Below are positions 9,153-20,500 of a stretch of DNA of 64,000 nt, in pieces. Each line of letters begins with the position of its first letter. Within the stretch, counting starts at the first letter, position 1. Source of the stretch: a virus. Position numbers and translations under genes: made by a program. The stretch is taken from the IMG/VR virus record IMGVR_UViG_3300020477_000001, positions 1 to 64,000 of that record; one strand, 5' to 3'. The notes below the pieces were generated by a model, which saw only the letters and a program-made list of their open reading frames with translations, was not told the origin of the DNA and searched no databases.

Positions 9153-9177
9153 ATACCTTTTTTAAGGGAAAAGGTAT
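9153..9177 (+). promoter_or_regulatory. Hairpin enclosing the start codon of the next gene
   Basis: ATACCTTTT (9153-9161) pairs perfectly with AAAAGGTAT (9169-9177). The 7-base loop TTAAGGG carries a Shine-Dalgarno-like AAGGG. The first two bases of the ATG at 9176 lie in the stem. Such a structure could hold down initiation of the downstream gene. Confidence 0.6.
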
Positions 9178-9553
9178 GCCAGACGAAAACAAGAAGGACG
9201 TAAAAACATACGTTCAATTTCAGCTTCATCGCAATGTAATTAAACTTTATAAAAGTTTATTTACTGTTGTGGACGATATGATTCAAGAACAAGAGTCCTT
9301 GATAAAGAACGTTAAGGACGTTCATGGTATAGATATCAGCAACTTGGATTACCTTAATAAAGACAAAAAACAATCGATAAGGAAAAAGATACTAGACGCT
9401 GGAAATGATACCTTGAGAGACTTAGATAAAAATTTTGAACTCATTGACATCACATTACAATCTGATAAACTTAATTTATTAAAATTTACTAAAGCCGTTA
9501 AAATAGAAGAAAAAACGGGTGGTAACTTTAAGGTAAAAGGACAAATTCTATAA
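9176..9553 (+). CDS. Small protein in the tail-assembly chaperone slot
   Basis: A 125-residue, highly charged, alpha-helical protein with heptad-like stretches (residues about 25-100) and a basic tail. It sits between tail tube and tape measure, where siphophages encode assembly chaperones that coat the tape measure. No family is recognised. Its start codon is partly buried in a 9-bp hairpin. It is separated from the next gene by no bases (TAA then ATG). Confidence 0.5.
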   Translation: MPDENKKDVKTYVQFQLHRNVIKLYKSLFTVVDDMIQEQESLIKNVKDVHGIDISNLDYLNKDKKQSIRKKILDAGNDTLRDLDKNFELIDITLQSDKLNLLKFTKAVKIEEKTGGNFKVKGQIL

Positions 9554-10516
9554 ATGAATACTCTGTATAAATTCGATGTTATTCGAAACATCACTTCAAA
9601 GTACGAAGAAAAATCCAAAAATGACGAAGGTGAGGAAGTAACCGTCACCAAAACAAAGTCTGAAAAAAAGCCCGTAAAGCTGGTAATTCGTAAACCAAAC
9701 AGAAGGCTCTATGAAGACGGAGAGTTGTTTTACGCGGTAAAACTTGGCGAAGGTATTAAGGCTGGCCTTTTAACAAAGGCTTTCATCGTTAAGAAATTCC
9801 AAAATGCAATGGAAGAAAAAGATGAAAACAGGGAAAGGAAAGAATACGCCGAGCTTTACTACAAACTCCTTAAAGAACAGGAAGAGTTAGAAAAACTAAG
9901 GCTTAATCTAGACAATGAGGACGAAGAGTACCGCAGTAAAAAAGCTGCTGAATGTGTAGCTAATATTCAATCTACTCAATCCAAAATCCAAGAGTATGAG
10001 CTAGCTCAAAACAACCTCTTTGATCAAACCGCCGAAAAGAGAGCTCAAAACCAGACAATTATGTGGTGGGTTCTGCATACTGCTTATTATGATCAAGACG
10101 AAAACGGCAATTATGAGCCAGTGTTCGGAGACGGAGACTACGATAAAAGAATCGAGGAATACGATAGACTCGAAGAAAAGAATGACCCTTTCTGGACTGA
10201 GGTGGTTAAAAAGTATGCTTATTTTGTTACCTTTTGGTACTTGAATGGAGTTAATAGTCAAGATCAGTTTGACGAGGTCGCAAACATGTTCTCTCGTGAC
10301 AACTTTGAGGAAAGTTTGGGCGAAGAAAAGACCGATTCCGAGGGTTCTGAGGAGGCTGAAAAGAAAGAAGAGTCAGAGCCAGAAGAAACCAAAACTGAAG
10401 AAAAATCAGAAGAGGAAACCAAGGAAGAGGCTCCTGCCAAAAAAGCAAAGACCAAGGCTAAAAGAGGCAGAAAGAAAAAGACGGAAACACCACCTTCCGA
10501 AGAATCTTCTTCGTAA
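9554..10516 (+). CDS. Putative tail-assembly chaperone with polar C-terminus
   Basis: A 320-residue protein. Residues 1-90 form a mixed domain (KPVKLVIRKPNRRLYEDGELF). Residues about 85-165 are a long charged coiled coil. The region around 170-245 is aromatic-rich (MWWVLHTAYY, YAYFVTFWYLNG). The last 75 residues are low-complexity: Glu/Lys/Ser-rich, then a basic patch (KKAKTKAKRGRKKK). Its position just before the tape measure suggests a chaperone. No lambda-like frameshift product is supported, since the Lys-rich alternative frame stops before the next gene. A 7-bp hairpin overlaps its stop. Confidence 0.45.
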   Translation: MNTLYKFDVIRNITSKYEEKSKNDEGEEVTVTKTKSEKKPVKLVIRKPNRRLYEDGELFYAVKLGEGIKAGLLTKAFIVKKFQNAMEEKDENRERKEYAELYYKLLKEQEELEKLRLNLDNEDEEYRSKKAAECVANIQSTQSKIQEYELAQNNLFDQTAEKRAQNQTIMWWVLHTAYYDQDENGNYEPVFGDGDYDKRIEEYDRLEEKNDPFWTEVVKKYAYFVTFWYLNGVNSQDQFDEVANMFSRDNFEESLGEEKTDSEGSEEAEKKEESEPEETKTEEKSEEETKEEAPAKKAKTKAKRGRKKKTETPPSEESSS

Positions 10517-10527
10517 TTTAACGAAGA
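10508..10527 (+). promoter_or_regulatory. Translational-coupling hairpin at a gene junction
   Basis: TCTTCGT (10508-10514) pairs with ACGAAGA (10521-10527), loop AATTTA. The stem-loop contains the upstream TAA stop (10514-10516) and most of the GAAGAGG ribosome site of the GTG-start gene at 10536. A ribosome terminating there would melt the stem and expose the site. Confidence 0.5.
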
Positions 10528-10535
10528 GGTAAACA

Positions 10536-11564
10536 GTGGAACAAGCCAAAGAAGACGAAAGTCTCTATACTAAATTGTATAGTGACATAATTGATGGCTA
10601 TTCTTCCTTCTCTCATAACGGCAAAGAAGTATTCATAAAACACGTATCCCAAACAGATTTTGGATACTTAGAGCAATTCGAAGACGACGAGAAGAATAAA
10701 GCTATCGAAAAAGGCTTACCTACCGAAAAAGAAAAGTTAAAAGACTTAATAGATCAATCTCTTTGGACTCAGAAACAAGAAGACCTTATAAATATTTTAA
10801 AAAAAGAAATCGAAGATAAAGAGATAATTATTAGCAAATTAATTATTGCTAGACAGATTCAACACACAAGAAAGCAAAAAGAAGCCTTAGAAAAAGACTT
10901 GCTCGAATTAACTTCAGAAAGAGAAGAACTAATAGGGTATACAGCAGAAAAGTACTCTGGTAAAAAATCTAATTTAGAAATTTTAAGGTTTACTCTTTTT
11001 AAAGATAAAGAATTCGAAGAGCTTCTTTTCGATAACGAAACTTTCGATCTCATGGACGATTCAGAACTCAATACATTGTTATTGAGTAATAATTCTATTC
11101 TGAACGATTTTACTCAAAGAAACTTAAAAAAGATAGCAGCGACGGGCTTTTTTCTTAATGCTTTTTTGATTGCTGAATCGAATGTTATGAATTTCTACGG
11201 TAAACCCGTGGTTCGACTCACTAATTACCAAATTGATATATTTAACCATGGATTAAAGTACAAAAACGTACTTGAAAAAGGTAAAACTCCTCCATCTGTT
11301 CTTACTTCCTTGGATGAAATTGTTGATTGGTACGAAGGTCAAGCCAGCGGTAAAACTGAGTACTCTGAAAACACGAAAAATAAGACGGGTCAAACCTTGG
11401 TTGGGGCATCCAAGCATGAGATGGAAACCATGATGGAATCAGCTAGGGGTAATAAGGAAGAGGAGGCCGTTACCTTGAATGACGAGGTGAAAAAGATGCA
11501 AAAAGGCAGAGAAAACAAAGTTTTAGATTTTAATGATATGTTGAAGATTCATGGAGAAATCTAG
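10536..11564 (+). CDS. Putative tail assembly protein before the tape measure, GTG start
   Basis: A 342-residue protein that starts with GTG after GAAGAGG. It is acidic and helical, with a long coiled coil at about residues 65-125 (KKEIEDKEIIISKL...) and a compact middle with two TLLLSNNS-like and TGFFLNAF segments. The C-terminus is polar. It is the last gene before the tape measure. Function is inferred as tail assembly from location only. I do not recognise a family. Confidence 0.45.
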   Translation: MEQAKEDESLYTKLYSDIIDGYSSFSHNGKEVFIKHVSQTDFGYLEQFEDDEKNKAIEKGLPTEKEKLKDLIDQSLWTQKQEDLINILKKEIEDKEIIISKLIIARQIQHTRKQKEALEKDLLELTSEREELIGYTAEKYSGKKSNLEILRFTLFKDKEFEELLFDNETFDLMDDSELNTLLLSNNSILNDFTQRNLKKIAATGFFLNAFLIAESNVMNFYGKPVVRLTNYQIDIFNHGLKYKNVLEKGKTPPSVLTSLDEIVDWYEGQASGKTEYSENTKNKTGQTLVGASKHEMETMMESARGNKEEEAVTLNDEVKKMQKGRENKVLDFNDMLKIHGEI

Positions 11565-11570
11565 CCTTAA

Positions 11571-11583
11571 AAAGTGTAATAAA
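11571..11583 (+). promoter_or_regulatory. AGTGTAATA-type promoter-like motif before the tape measure
   Basis: AAAGTGTAATAAA contains the AGTGTAATA core shared with the motif at 5185 and one near 63245. TAATAA at 11577-11582 would be the -10 hexamer. The tape-measure ATG at 11595 follows a ribosome site AAGGG. This would let the 14-kb gene be transcribed separately from the chaperone genes. Confidence 0.45.
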
Positions 11584-11594
11584 GAGCAAGGGAT

Positions 11595-14500
11595 ATGGCT
11601 AGGGATATTGTATTATCGATTGACGGCGATACTAGACCGTTAGTAAGGCGACTAAATAAGGATATTAGTCGTGCCTCTAGGTCTGCTTCGTTCGAGATGA
11701 ACGATAAGAACTTTTCTCAACCGCTCGGAAGAATCACTGGTCAACTAGGAGAATTCGACCGAGCCCTTGACGCTTCTAATGCTCGTGTTTTAGCATTTGC
11801 CGCTTCTGCTGGTGTATTGCTTGTTGTTCAGAAAGGGTTCCAAGCCGTTTTCAGTTCGATGGTTAACGTCGAGAAGAAGCTGGCTGACATCAATGTTCTC
11901 TTTGGCGCAAGCGAAAAGTCTTTGGCTAAGTTTGGCAATTCTTTGTTTGGCGTAGCTAGCGAAACTGCTCAAGGCTTTGATGAAGTAGCGGTTGCTGCTA
12001 CCGAGCTAGCTCGTCAAGGTTTAAGTGCTGAAGAGACTTTAAAAAGAACCAGAGACGCTTTGATTCTGGTTAGGTTGACGGGCATGGACGCGGCTGAAGC
12101 GGTACAAGCTGTTACCGCAGCTTTGAACTCTTTCTCAAGGGCAGCGATTGATTCTACTGAGTACGTGAGTAAGCTAGCTGCTGTTGACGCAGCGTTTGCC
12201 GTAGGTTCTGACGACTTAGCTGCTGCTGTATCGCGTGTTGGCAGTAGCGCTCAAGAAGCTGGAGTTAGCCTTGATCAGTTGATAGCGATTGTAACCGCTG
12301 CTCAACAGATAACTGCTCGTGGCGGTGCTGTTATTGGTAACTCGTTTAAAACTATCTTTACTAGAATCCAAAGACCGCGAGTTCTAAAACAGTTAGAAGA
12401 ATTGGGAATCAGAACTCAAGACTTAGGCGGTAAGATTAGGCCCGCCTTGACAATCTTAAAAGAACTAGCTCAAACCTACGATTTACTTGCTCAATCTCAA
12501 CAAGCTCAGATCGCTGAGTTAATTGGTGGCGTATTCCAAGTAAACGTACTCAAAGCCTCTTTGCGAGACTTGGGTAAAGAGTTTTCACTTTACAACAATG
12601 CTCTAAATATTTCTAACAACGCTACAGATGAAGCTATTAGAAGAAACGAAGAGCTAAACAAAACTGTTTCTGCAAGCTTAAACCAAGTAGTTCAAAACTT
12701 CACTAAGTTTGGCGCTCAAGCTGGTAAAGCCATACTTGGGCCACTAACCAAAAACGTCAGTACTGGAATCAATGCCGTTATTGGAGAATTTTCTTTAGAT
12801 AGAGCAGAGAAGAACATAGAAGACGACTCAAGAAGCTTAGGTAACAAGATTGTTTCTGGAATATTTAAGGGAGTAGGAAAGTTCCTTGGAACTGGTGGTA
12901 TTATTATTGGAATTAAGATTCTATTTAATACCTTTAGAGAATTTACAAGATACGCAATTGATGGAGTAAAAAAATTAGGAGCCATTGGTGGTCAAACAAG
13001 AGACCAAATAGAATTACAAGGTCAAGTCACAAGAGAGCTAGAAAAACAACCCGAACTCTTAAGGCAATTAGTAAATGGAGAAATAGACGCCAAGGAAGCA
13101 GCCGATAAACTTTACAGTAGCTTAAAGCAGAATACTCAAGAGCTAAAAATACAAAAAGACTTGGTCGAATCATTTGCCTACGCCATGTCGGCTAAAGGAG
13201 TGAGAATAGCTCCCACAACAGCGGGTGCTACTACAATTGATCCAGCAAGTGTTGCTAACGTTGGTTTTGTTCCTAATTTCACAAGCACAAAAGATTCCAT
13301 TGCTGCTGCTGTAGAGCTTTCTTCCGCAAGTTACGCAAACTCAAGTACAAAAGCGATCAAAACGAACATCGACGGTATTGGCTCGGTGATGACTAACTCG
13401 AAAGAGAAGATAGTCAAACACCCGTCATTCAAACAACCATTTGTTAATCCGCCCATCACAAGTCCAGAGGGTAGAGCTCACAAGAGAAGATCAATAGATA
13501 AAACTGGCGTTGATCCGTACAAACATGCCTTCGGCGGATTCATTCCGAACTTTGCCCTTGATCCAGAAAAGATAGTAGGAAAACTAGACAAAAAGAGCGG
13601 AAAGCGGGGTAAAACTTTAAGGGATCAAGTCGCAAGCGTTAAGAGAGACGCAGGTCAGTATCTTGATGCCAAGCAAAAAATGGATTTATTTTATGAGAAA
13701 AAAGAAACAACTGGATTTAAAAGTTTAAATGACGCTGCGGGTGCTTTGGGTGTAGGTGATAGATTCTTCGAGACAAGCAAATACGGTAGATACAGACTTG
13801 CGGCTTTGGTTGACAAATTTGGTGGCGGAGATGTAAATAATTTACCGCAAGTTATTAGAAATCACGCTGACGATTTAAAAAATATAAAAGCTAAAGATCA
13901 AGAAGCTCAGAGCTCTGGTAAGGAATTTGAACAAAGATTAGCTAGCAAATTAAACTATGAATTAGTAGCGAACGAACCAATTGACTTCGGAAAAGGAATT
14001 GGTAATCCCAATGGAATAAGATCAACCATTGGAATGGAAGATACCTACGCTTACGCTGACGCAATCGATTCGAGAAGAGGCCATGAAGAAGGTCTTTATC
14101 TGGATAAAGTATTAAGATGGCAGCGCCAACAAGAGGGCACTCCAGTAAATGCGACTTCAATTCTAGGAAACTTCTTAAAAGGAGAACAACTCCATAAATT
14201 CGGAAATCTTTCTCCAGTCGAAGTAATTGGGGTAAACAGCGAGGCTGAAAACGTTGGTGGTCGGTATGGAGTAGAGAACGAAAGAGAATTTTTTCCTTGG
14301 ATTGACTCGACATCCAGAAGTAAAGGCGCTTCACAAGAAACCAGAGAAGAATTTAAAAAAGCTAATGAAGGCGGCGTTCCTTTACTGGAGAGTGTACGAG
14401 AAGCAGCGACAGAAGGACAAATCAGATCACCAAGAATATCTTGGTCTTATGACAGGGACAATGTTTCTACCAAAGCTTTGGGTATGAGCGGCGGACATAT

Positions 14501-17500
14501 TCCTAACTTTGAAGCTATTGCTGCTGCTCAACCGTTACCGTCTGTGCCAATTGAATCAAATCCAAATTGGATAAAATTAAAAGAAAAAATAGATGACGGC
14601 ATAGCTAAATATGGTTTTGGAGATATGCGGGCTAATTTAATAGAGGATTCAAGAGTATCTATTGATGGTATTAATAGTTTCCTTAATAATGGAACCCTAG
14701 CCCCAACCAAAGAAGACTCTCAAAAGAAAATGCAGGATGCTTCTTACAAGGGTCTTTATAATTTCGTCAATAGTGATGTCCCCAGCCAAAAAAGAATAGA
14801 TAGTTTAATAAAAGATGCCAGAGAAAATAAAGAAACAGTAGATAGAAGGCTTTTAGATATTTCCACTGAAGATGTAAATAAAGAAACTTTCTTTGAGACT
14901 TTGAAAACCTTGGCTGGTTCTTTAATGATGACATATGGTCTTCCAGTATTAATCGCAAAAGCAGCGAAAACATATCCCGCTGCTGCTGTGGCACTCGCTG
15001 CCGCGAAGACTCCTGTTGGCATCGCCACTGGCGTTCTTAGTGGCGTGGGCTTGGCATCGTTAGCTTTCTGGAAAGAAGGGAAAGCTAAAAACGAAGCTGT
15101 TGAGTTGAGTAATGGTTTAGAAGGTAGCCTTGGAGGAATTGAAGATTACAACACCGAACATAACAATCTAAGAAAAGAAGCTATAGTTAAAGCTTCCTTA
15201 GTTTCTAAACCAACAGAATTACATCGAGGTACTTTATACAGCTACGGAGATGTAAGTTCCAGATTATCTGAAAATACTAAAGCATGGCCAGAAGGCGTGT
15301 CTATAGGAGAACAGGATGGTTTCCCAATATGGAGTGCTGCCAACACTATGTTTTATAAAGGGAAAGATAACACAGTACGTCATGAAACATTAGATAATTT
15401 GGGTGGTAGCTCAAAAGACAGTGAGGAAAACTTAGCGGGATGGCCTAGATTAAACATTAACGAAATCAACAAGGCAGCGGGTTTAGCTAAAATGAGGGGA
15501 ATTACAGCAGCAAAGAATTCTTTCTTTGCTGACCACAAACGAGAAAATATAAATAAAATAAATGGCCCTGCTGATTCTGCGTATGTTAAAGGATTTATTG
15601 ATAATATTAAAGGAATCAGAAATGAAATTAATAAACGCTTAGAAGATAATTTGGATGTCAATTCATGGACTCGCCCAGACCATATTGTTTCTAGCAAAGG
15701 CTACATACCTAATTTTGAAACGCTTGATGAGCGAGGGCTTCCACCTCTACCGACAAATAAAGAGATGGAAGTGGCGCGTTCGTTAAAAAAAGCATTTAAG
15801 AATAAACAAATAGTTAAACATCCAACAATAGGACCAAGAGGTAAACATTACGTAGCTATGGGGCTTGGTTCGAGAGCTCCTAGATATGGGGGCGGGGTCG
15901 ATAACCGAACTATACCATATACTATCATATCCGCATCTGCGGAAACAGCAGAGGAGACTGGGTATCTTTCAGCCGATTACAATAAAGGAGGTGGTTTTCT
16001 GACGCCTTTCTTTGATGGTATAATGAATTATAATAATAGAAATATTGACCAATCAGTAACAAGAGGGTCTGGTTTAGCTAGATTCTCTATGTTACAAAAA
16101 TTCGCGAGGGAAAAAGGCGCTTCAATAGATTCAGAATCTATAGTAACAAACCCCAACCTATTAAAGAATGTAGAATATAAACACAAATATGGAACGCGAG
16201 ATGAACTGATAAACCCCGACGATAAATATGCGAGTCTTCGAGAAGAGAAAGAAGAACTTTCGGAAAAAATAAGAGAATTAAGAGGTCAATATCTAAAAAA
16301 TCGTGACGGCGACGAAGAGTTGAACGAACCATCGGGCATTGGATATGCATCACTTCCCGACAACAACCCGTTCCGAGGGCTCGAAAGAGATTTTCCTGCA
16401 AGCCAACCTAGCGAGAAACAAAAAAAACTTCTTAAACAAATTCAAAAATTAGAAGGCTCTAGAAGCGAAATAAAGGATGAAAAGCGACAAAGGATAGCAG
16501 AGCTTATAGAAGAGAATTTTAAAAATACTCAAGCTGATAAAAGAAGTGCTTGGGCTAAGCTTATAGAAATTATTCCCCAATTAAAATATAGAATGGGTAA
16601 GGCTGGCGGTGAAGGCGTTATTACGCAGGGAGAGTTTTATAGCTCACTTCCAAAAAACGAAACATTACCATCAATCTTAGACCCTTATGAATTTAAATCC
16701 CTTAATGATCTTCGCAATTTCGTTTATAATATTGTACAAAAACACGGCGCTTCAGAATTTAATAAACATATAGTTGGTTTGGTTGATGATAATAATGACG
16801 GTAAATTTGATGCAGGAACTATCCCACCGAATTTGGCGGCGTTGGGAAAAAGTCTGGGCGTAAGCGAATTAAAAACTATTCCTATTGAAAATCTTCCTGC
16901 TGGATATTTCGGAGGGAAACCTCACCAAGATGATTCTAATGTACCTTTCAACAGCAAAGGATTCGTTCCCAACTTCGTTAAATTTAATCCTTCTAATCCG
17001 CCAGCGTTAAGAAAACCAGCTATTGCATTAAAGCTCAAGAACAAAGAAATACATTACGATCCAGATTCTTTGATGCATTATCAAGCTGCCGAGAATTTAA
17101 ATATTTTACCAGAAGAGATACTAGAACATGGATTTATAAATAAAGGAAAATATGAATCTTCTTTCTTCTCTGATTTTGAAAAAATTGCAGACAGACAAAA
17201 GGCTGGTATAGGAGAGTTCGCTGACGCTTCTGAAGCTCTTGGAATTCCACGCGGAGAGCCATTGCCGAGAGGCGGCATTGTTACAGCCGATCAAATGAGG
17301 GCTCCTGCAATAGATAGATCGAGCCTTCCTCGTGGTCATGCTCCTATGAGAGGACCATCAAGACCAATGAGGTATGGTGGTTTTGTTCCTAATTTCTTAA
17401 AAATACCAAAAGCTACGAGTGAAAAGGGCGGCGGATCACTTCACGTTATGCTTGCTGAGATGCTTCAAAGCAACGCAGGTAAAGTTGTAGAAGCGGTTTC

Positions 17501-20500
17501 CAAGACTCCCAAGCTTTTTAATAAATTTAAAAACTCAATCAAGCTAAGAGAATTCGGAGAGCAAGATACTTACGGCGGCATAACTGCTAGCGAAGGTTTA
17601 GTACCTAACTTCCTTAACATTCCTAAGCCCACCTCAGAAAAGGGCGGCGGCAAGTTAGTGGACATGATTCTGGATACCCCAGAACTACTCATGAAGTTCA
17701 AGGACTTTGTTCGCAACAACATGAGAGAAACGCTGGAAGCTTTCGACAAGTGGACAGACACTCCTTCTGAGTTGGCTCAAAAATATATAGATGGAAACCT
17801 ATATCGCGGATACATTCCTAATTTCAGTAGCGCTTTGGGAGATGCGATTAACAGAGAAAAATCTGCGGGCATTTCGAGTAGCAGTATCAGAGTAGATTCT
17901 GATCCCTCGCTTAAGACGAAACAAAATCCGATGGGCTTAGGTGTTTACAACACCAAACAAGAAACGAGCCTTAAGCAAGGAATAAAATTTTCCAAACAAG
18001 CTGGAATCGATCCTAAAACTAAAGGAGCGTTTAGAGGACATATTCCTAACTTCGCGGCAGATAGAGCACCAGCGGGCGGCTTAGAATTCCAAGGAAAAGA
18101 ATACAAGGGCGGGCAGTTCATGCCAGAAGGCTCTGTAGACACAGCGTTACTAACTTCGATAAACAATGCGCTCAAGGGAACTTTGGATAAAGCTAAAGAA
18201 ATGACTAGCTCTATGAGCCAAGCTGTTTCTGGAATCGAGGGTTTACAGAAAGCCTCTAGCCAAATGGCTGACTCTATGAGCGAGGCTGTTTCTGGAATCG
18301 AAAGCTTACACCAAACCTCTACTCAAATGGCTGACTCTATGGGTGATGCTGTTGCTCATTTAGATGATTTAGGTAACGGGATAATGGGCCTTCAAAACAT
18401 TCAAAGTCAGCAACTAACCGCCGCTCAAGAAGGGTTAAAGCAAGCTAAAAATCAAAGCATAAACCAATACGTTACGGCTGTGAAGACAAGTGAGATAGCT
18501 GCTTCAATGCAAGCCCAAGCTGACCTTGCACAACAGCAAGAAGACGAAAGACAAAGAGGATTGCAGTTAGAAAAAGATAGAAACAAAAGAATTGCTGCTA
18601 ATGTAAAAGATGCGGGCACTACAGCGCTCAATATCCTAAGCACAGGTTTCGAGGGCGCAGCGCCAGCGGGAGCACCAGAGATCGGCATAAAGAAATTAGG
18701 AGAAGACTCAGATGTTAAAACCAGCCTAGGAGACAGGCTAAAGACAGACCTAGGAGCTTTTAAAATAGAAGAAAAACACGATGTCGATCAATCTGCCGCA
18801 GCGCAGGAAGCATATGACCGACTAAGCGCAGCAGTACGCGCAGCAAGTCAAGCCGCAGAGCAGGAAACAAAGAAAATAGAAGGCTTAGTACCTAAAGACT
18901 TACAAGGTAAATTTCAAGAATTTGGTTCGTTAACGGATGATGCACAAAAGGCTATAGCTGCTAGCGCTAATAACATGACGGTAGCTGAGTTTGAGAACGA
19001 GACGGAAGACGAGCAACAAAAACTTAAGGACGCTCTTGCAGCTTCAGTCAACCACGTAAATAAATTTAACGCAAACCAAGAAACCTACAACGACGCAATC
19101 TCAGACGCAGAAAAACAATTAAAAGCAGCAAACTTAACGAAAGTAGATAGAGTTGAAATTGACCCAGCGAAGCTAGCGCAAAAACAAGAAGCTGGCACAA
19201 TCTCTGTAGACGAGCTAAAAGACGCTCAAGCAGCAGTCTCCAGACAACTCAGACAAATGGATTCAGATATAGCTGATTACAGACGAACACTAGACGAAGG
19301 CACTACATTCACTCCAGAGGGAGACAAGCTTCAAAGTCAAGCCGCAATGGATGCCGAAGCAAAAATAAAAGAGTTAAACGACAGCAGAGAAGAGCTCGCA
19401 GATAAACTCAAGCAAATCAGTAAAACAACAAGCGAAGCTACCTTAAAAGATTTAGAAGCCAGCAGCGCACAAGTCAAAGAAGCTTTGGATAAATTAGGTA
19501 AAAACGCTTCATCAATGGACTTTACTGACTTAATACAAAGAGAAACCAAAGATAAAAATAGAGAAAGAGCGATAGCTGGAAAAGGCAAGGGCATAGGAAC
19601 AGAAAACGTTTCCCTTGGTGGTATATTTGGTGCTTTAGGTAAGAAGTTCACTCAGCAAGCAGACGCCAGTGATGATGTTCAACAAAAAATGTTCTTCATG
19701 AGTTCAGCCATTAGCACTGTTAGTGGAATGTTCGATTCTTTTGGTGAAGAAGGCGCAGCACTAAACAAAGGAATAAGTGGTATGACCGATGGCGTGAACA
19801 CCGCCACGGGAATTATTTCCACGTTACCCGGTCCTTGGGGCAAGGCTGTCGGCATTGTAGCTGGCGTAGGTGTTGCTCTTAACGGCGTAGCAAAAGCTAT
19901 ATCTTCTAACAAATTAGATGTTGCTGGCCTTAAGAAAAAAGCAGACCAAGCTGGAGAAAAGTTTACTGAACTCTCAAACAATATCACTGCATACGCTAGC
20001 GCATTTTCGGAGCTTCAATCTGCTGCGGCAGACATGAACACTCCAGCCGATCAAATCATAAGACTCAATAAAAAGCTAGAAGATTTAATAGCGAGCGTTC
20101 CGCCTAAATTCGCCGCTGACTTAGCAGCGATAACAGACCCAGCAGACCTTCAAGCCAAAGTAGCTGAAATCATTGCGGGCGAGCAAAAGAAAACCAAGTC
20201 CATAGAGTTTGCTGCTTCATCAGCCGAAAGAATGGATGCTAATGCTGGTATAAGTAATCTCTACGGATTCGCTTCTCCAGTTGCTCAGTTCGATGGTAAA
20301 GAGGGTGCAGTGAATCTAGAAAGAGCGGCGGGAGACTTGAGTCAACTCATTGACTTCGAAAAACTACAAAATGGTTTGGGCAAAGCTTCTACAGCGATGG
20401 AGAAAGATGCTACAGAAAGATTGCTATCTGCAAATAGCGCTAGCGAAATGGCTAACGCCATGAAACAAGGCTTCGGCGCTACCGAAGAATTAGCTAACTC

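Noticed and set aside
10245-10532. Lys-rich +1 frame, considered as a lambda G/T-like programmed frameshift
   Set aside because: It stops four bases before the next gene and gives no fusion. No convincing XXXYYYZ heptamer was found in the proper frame.
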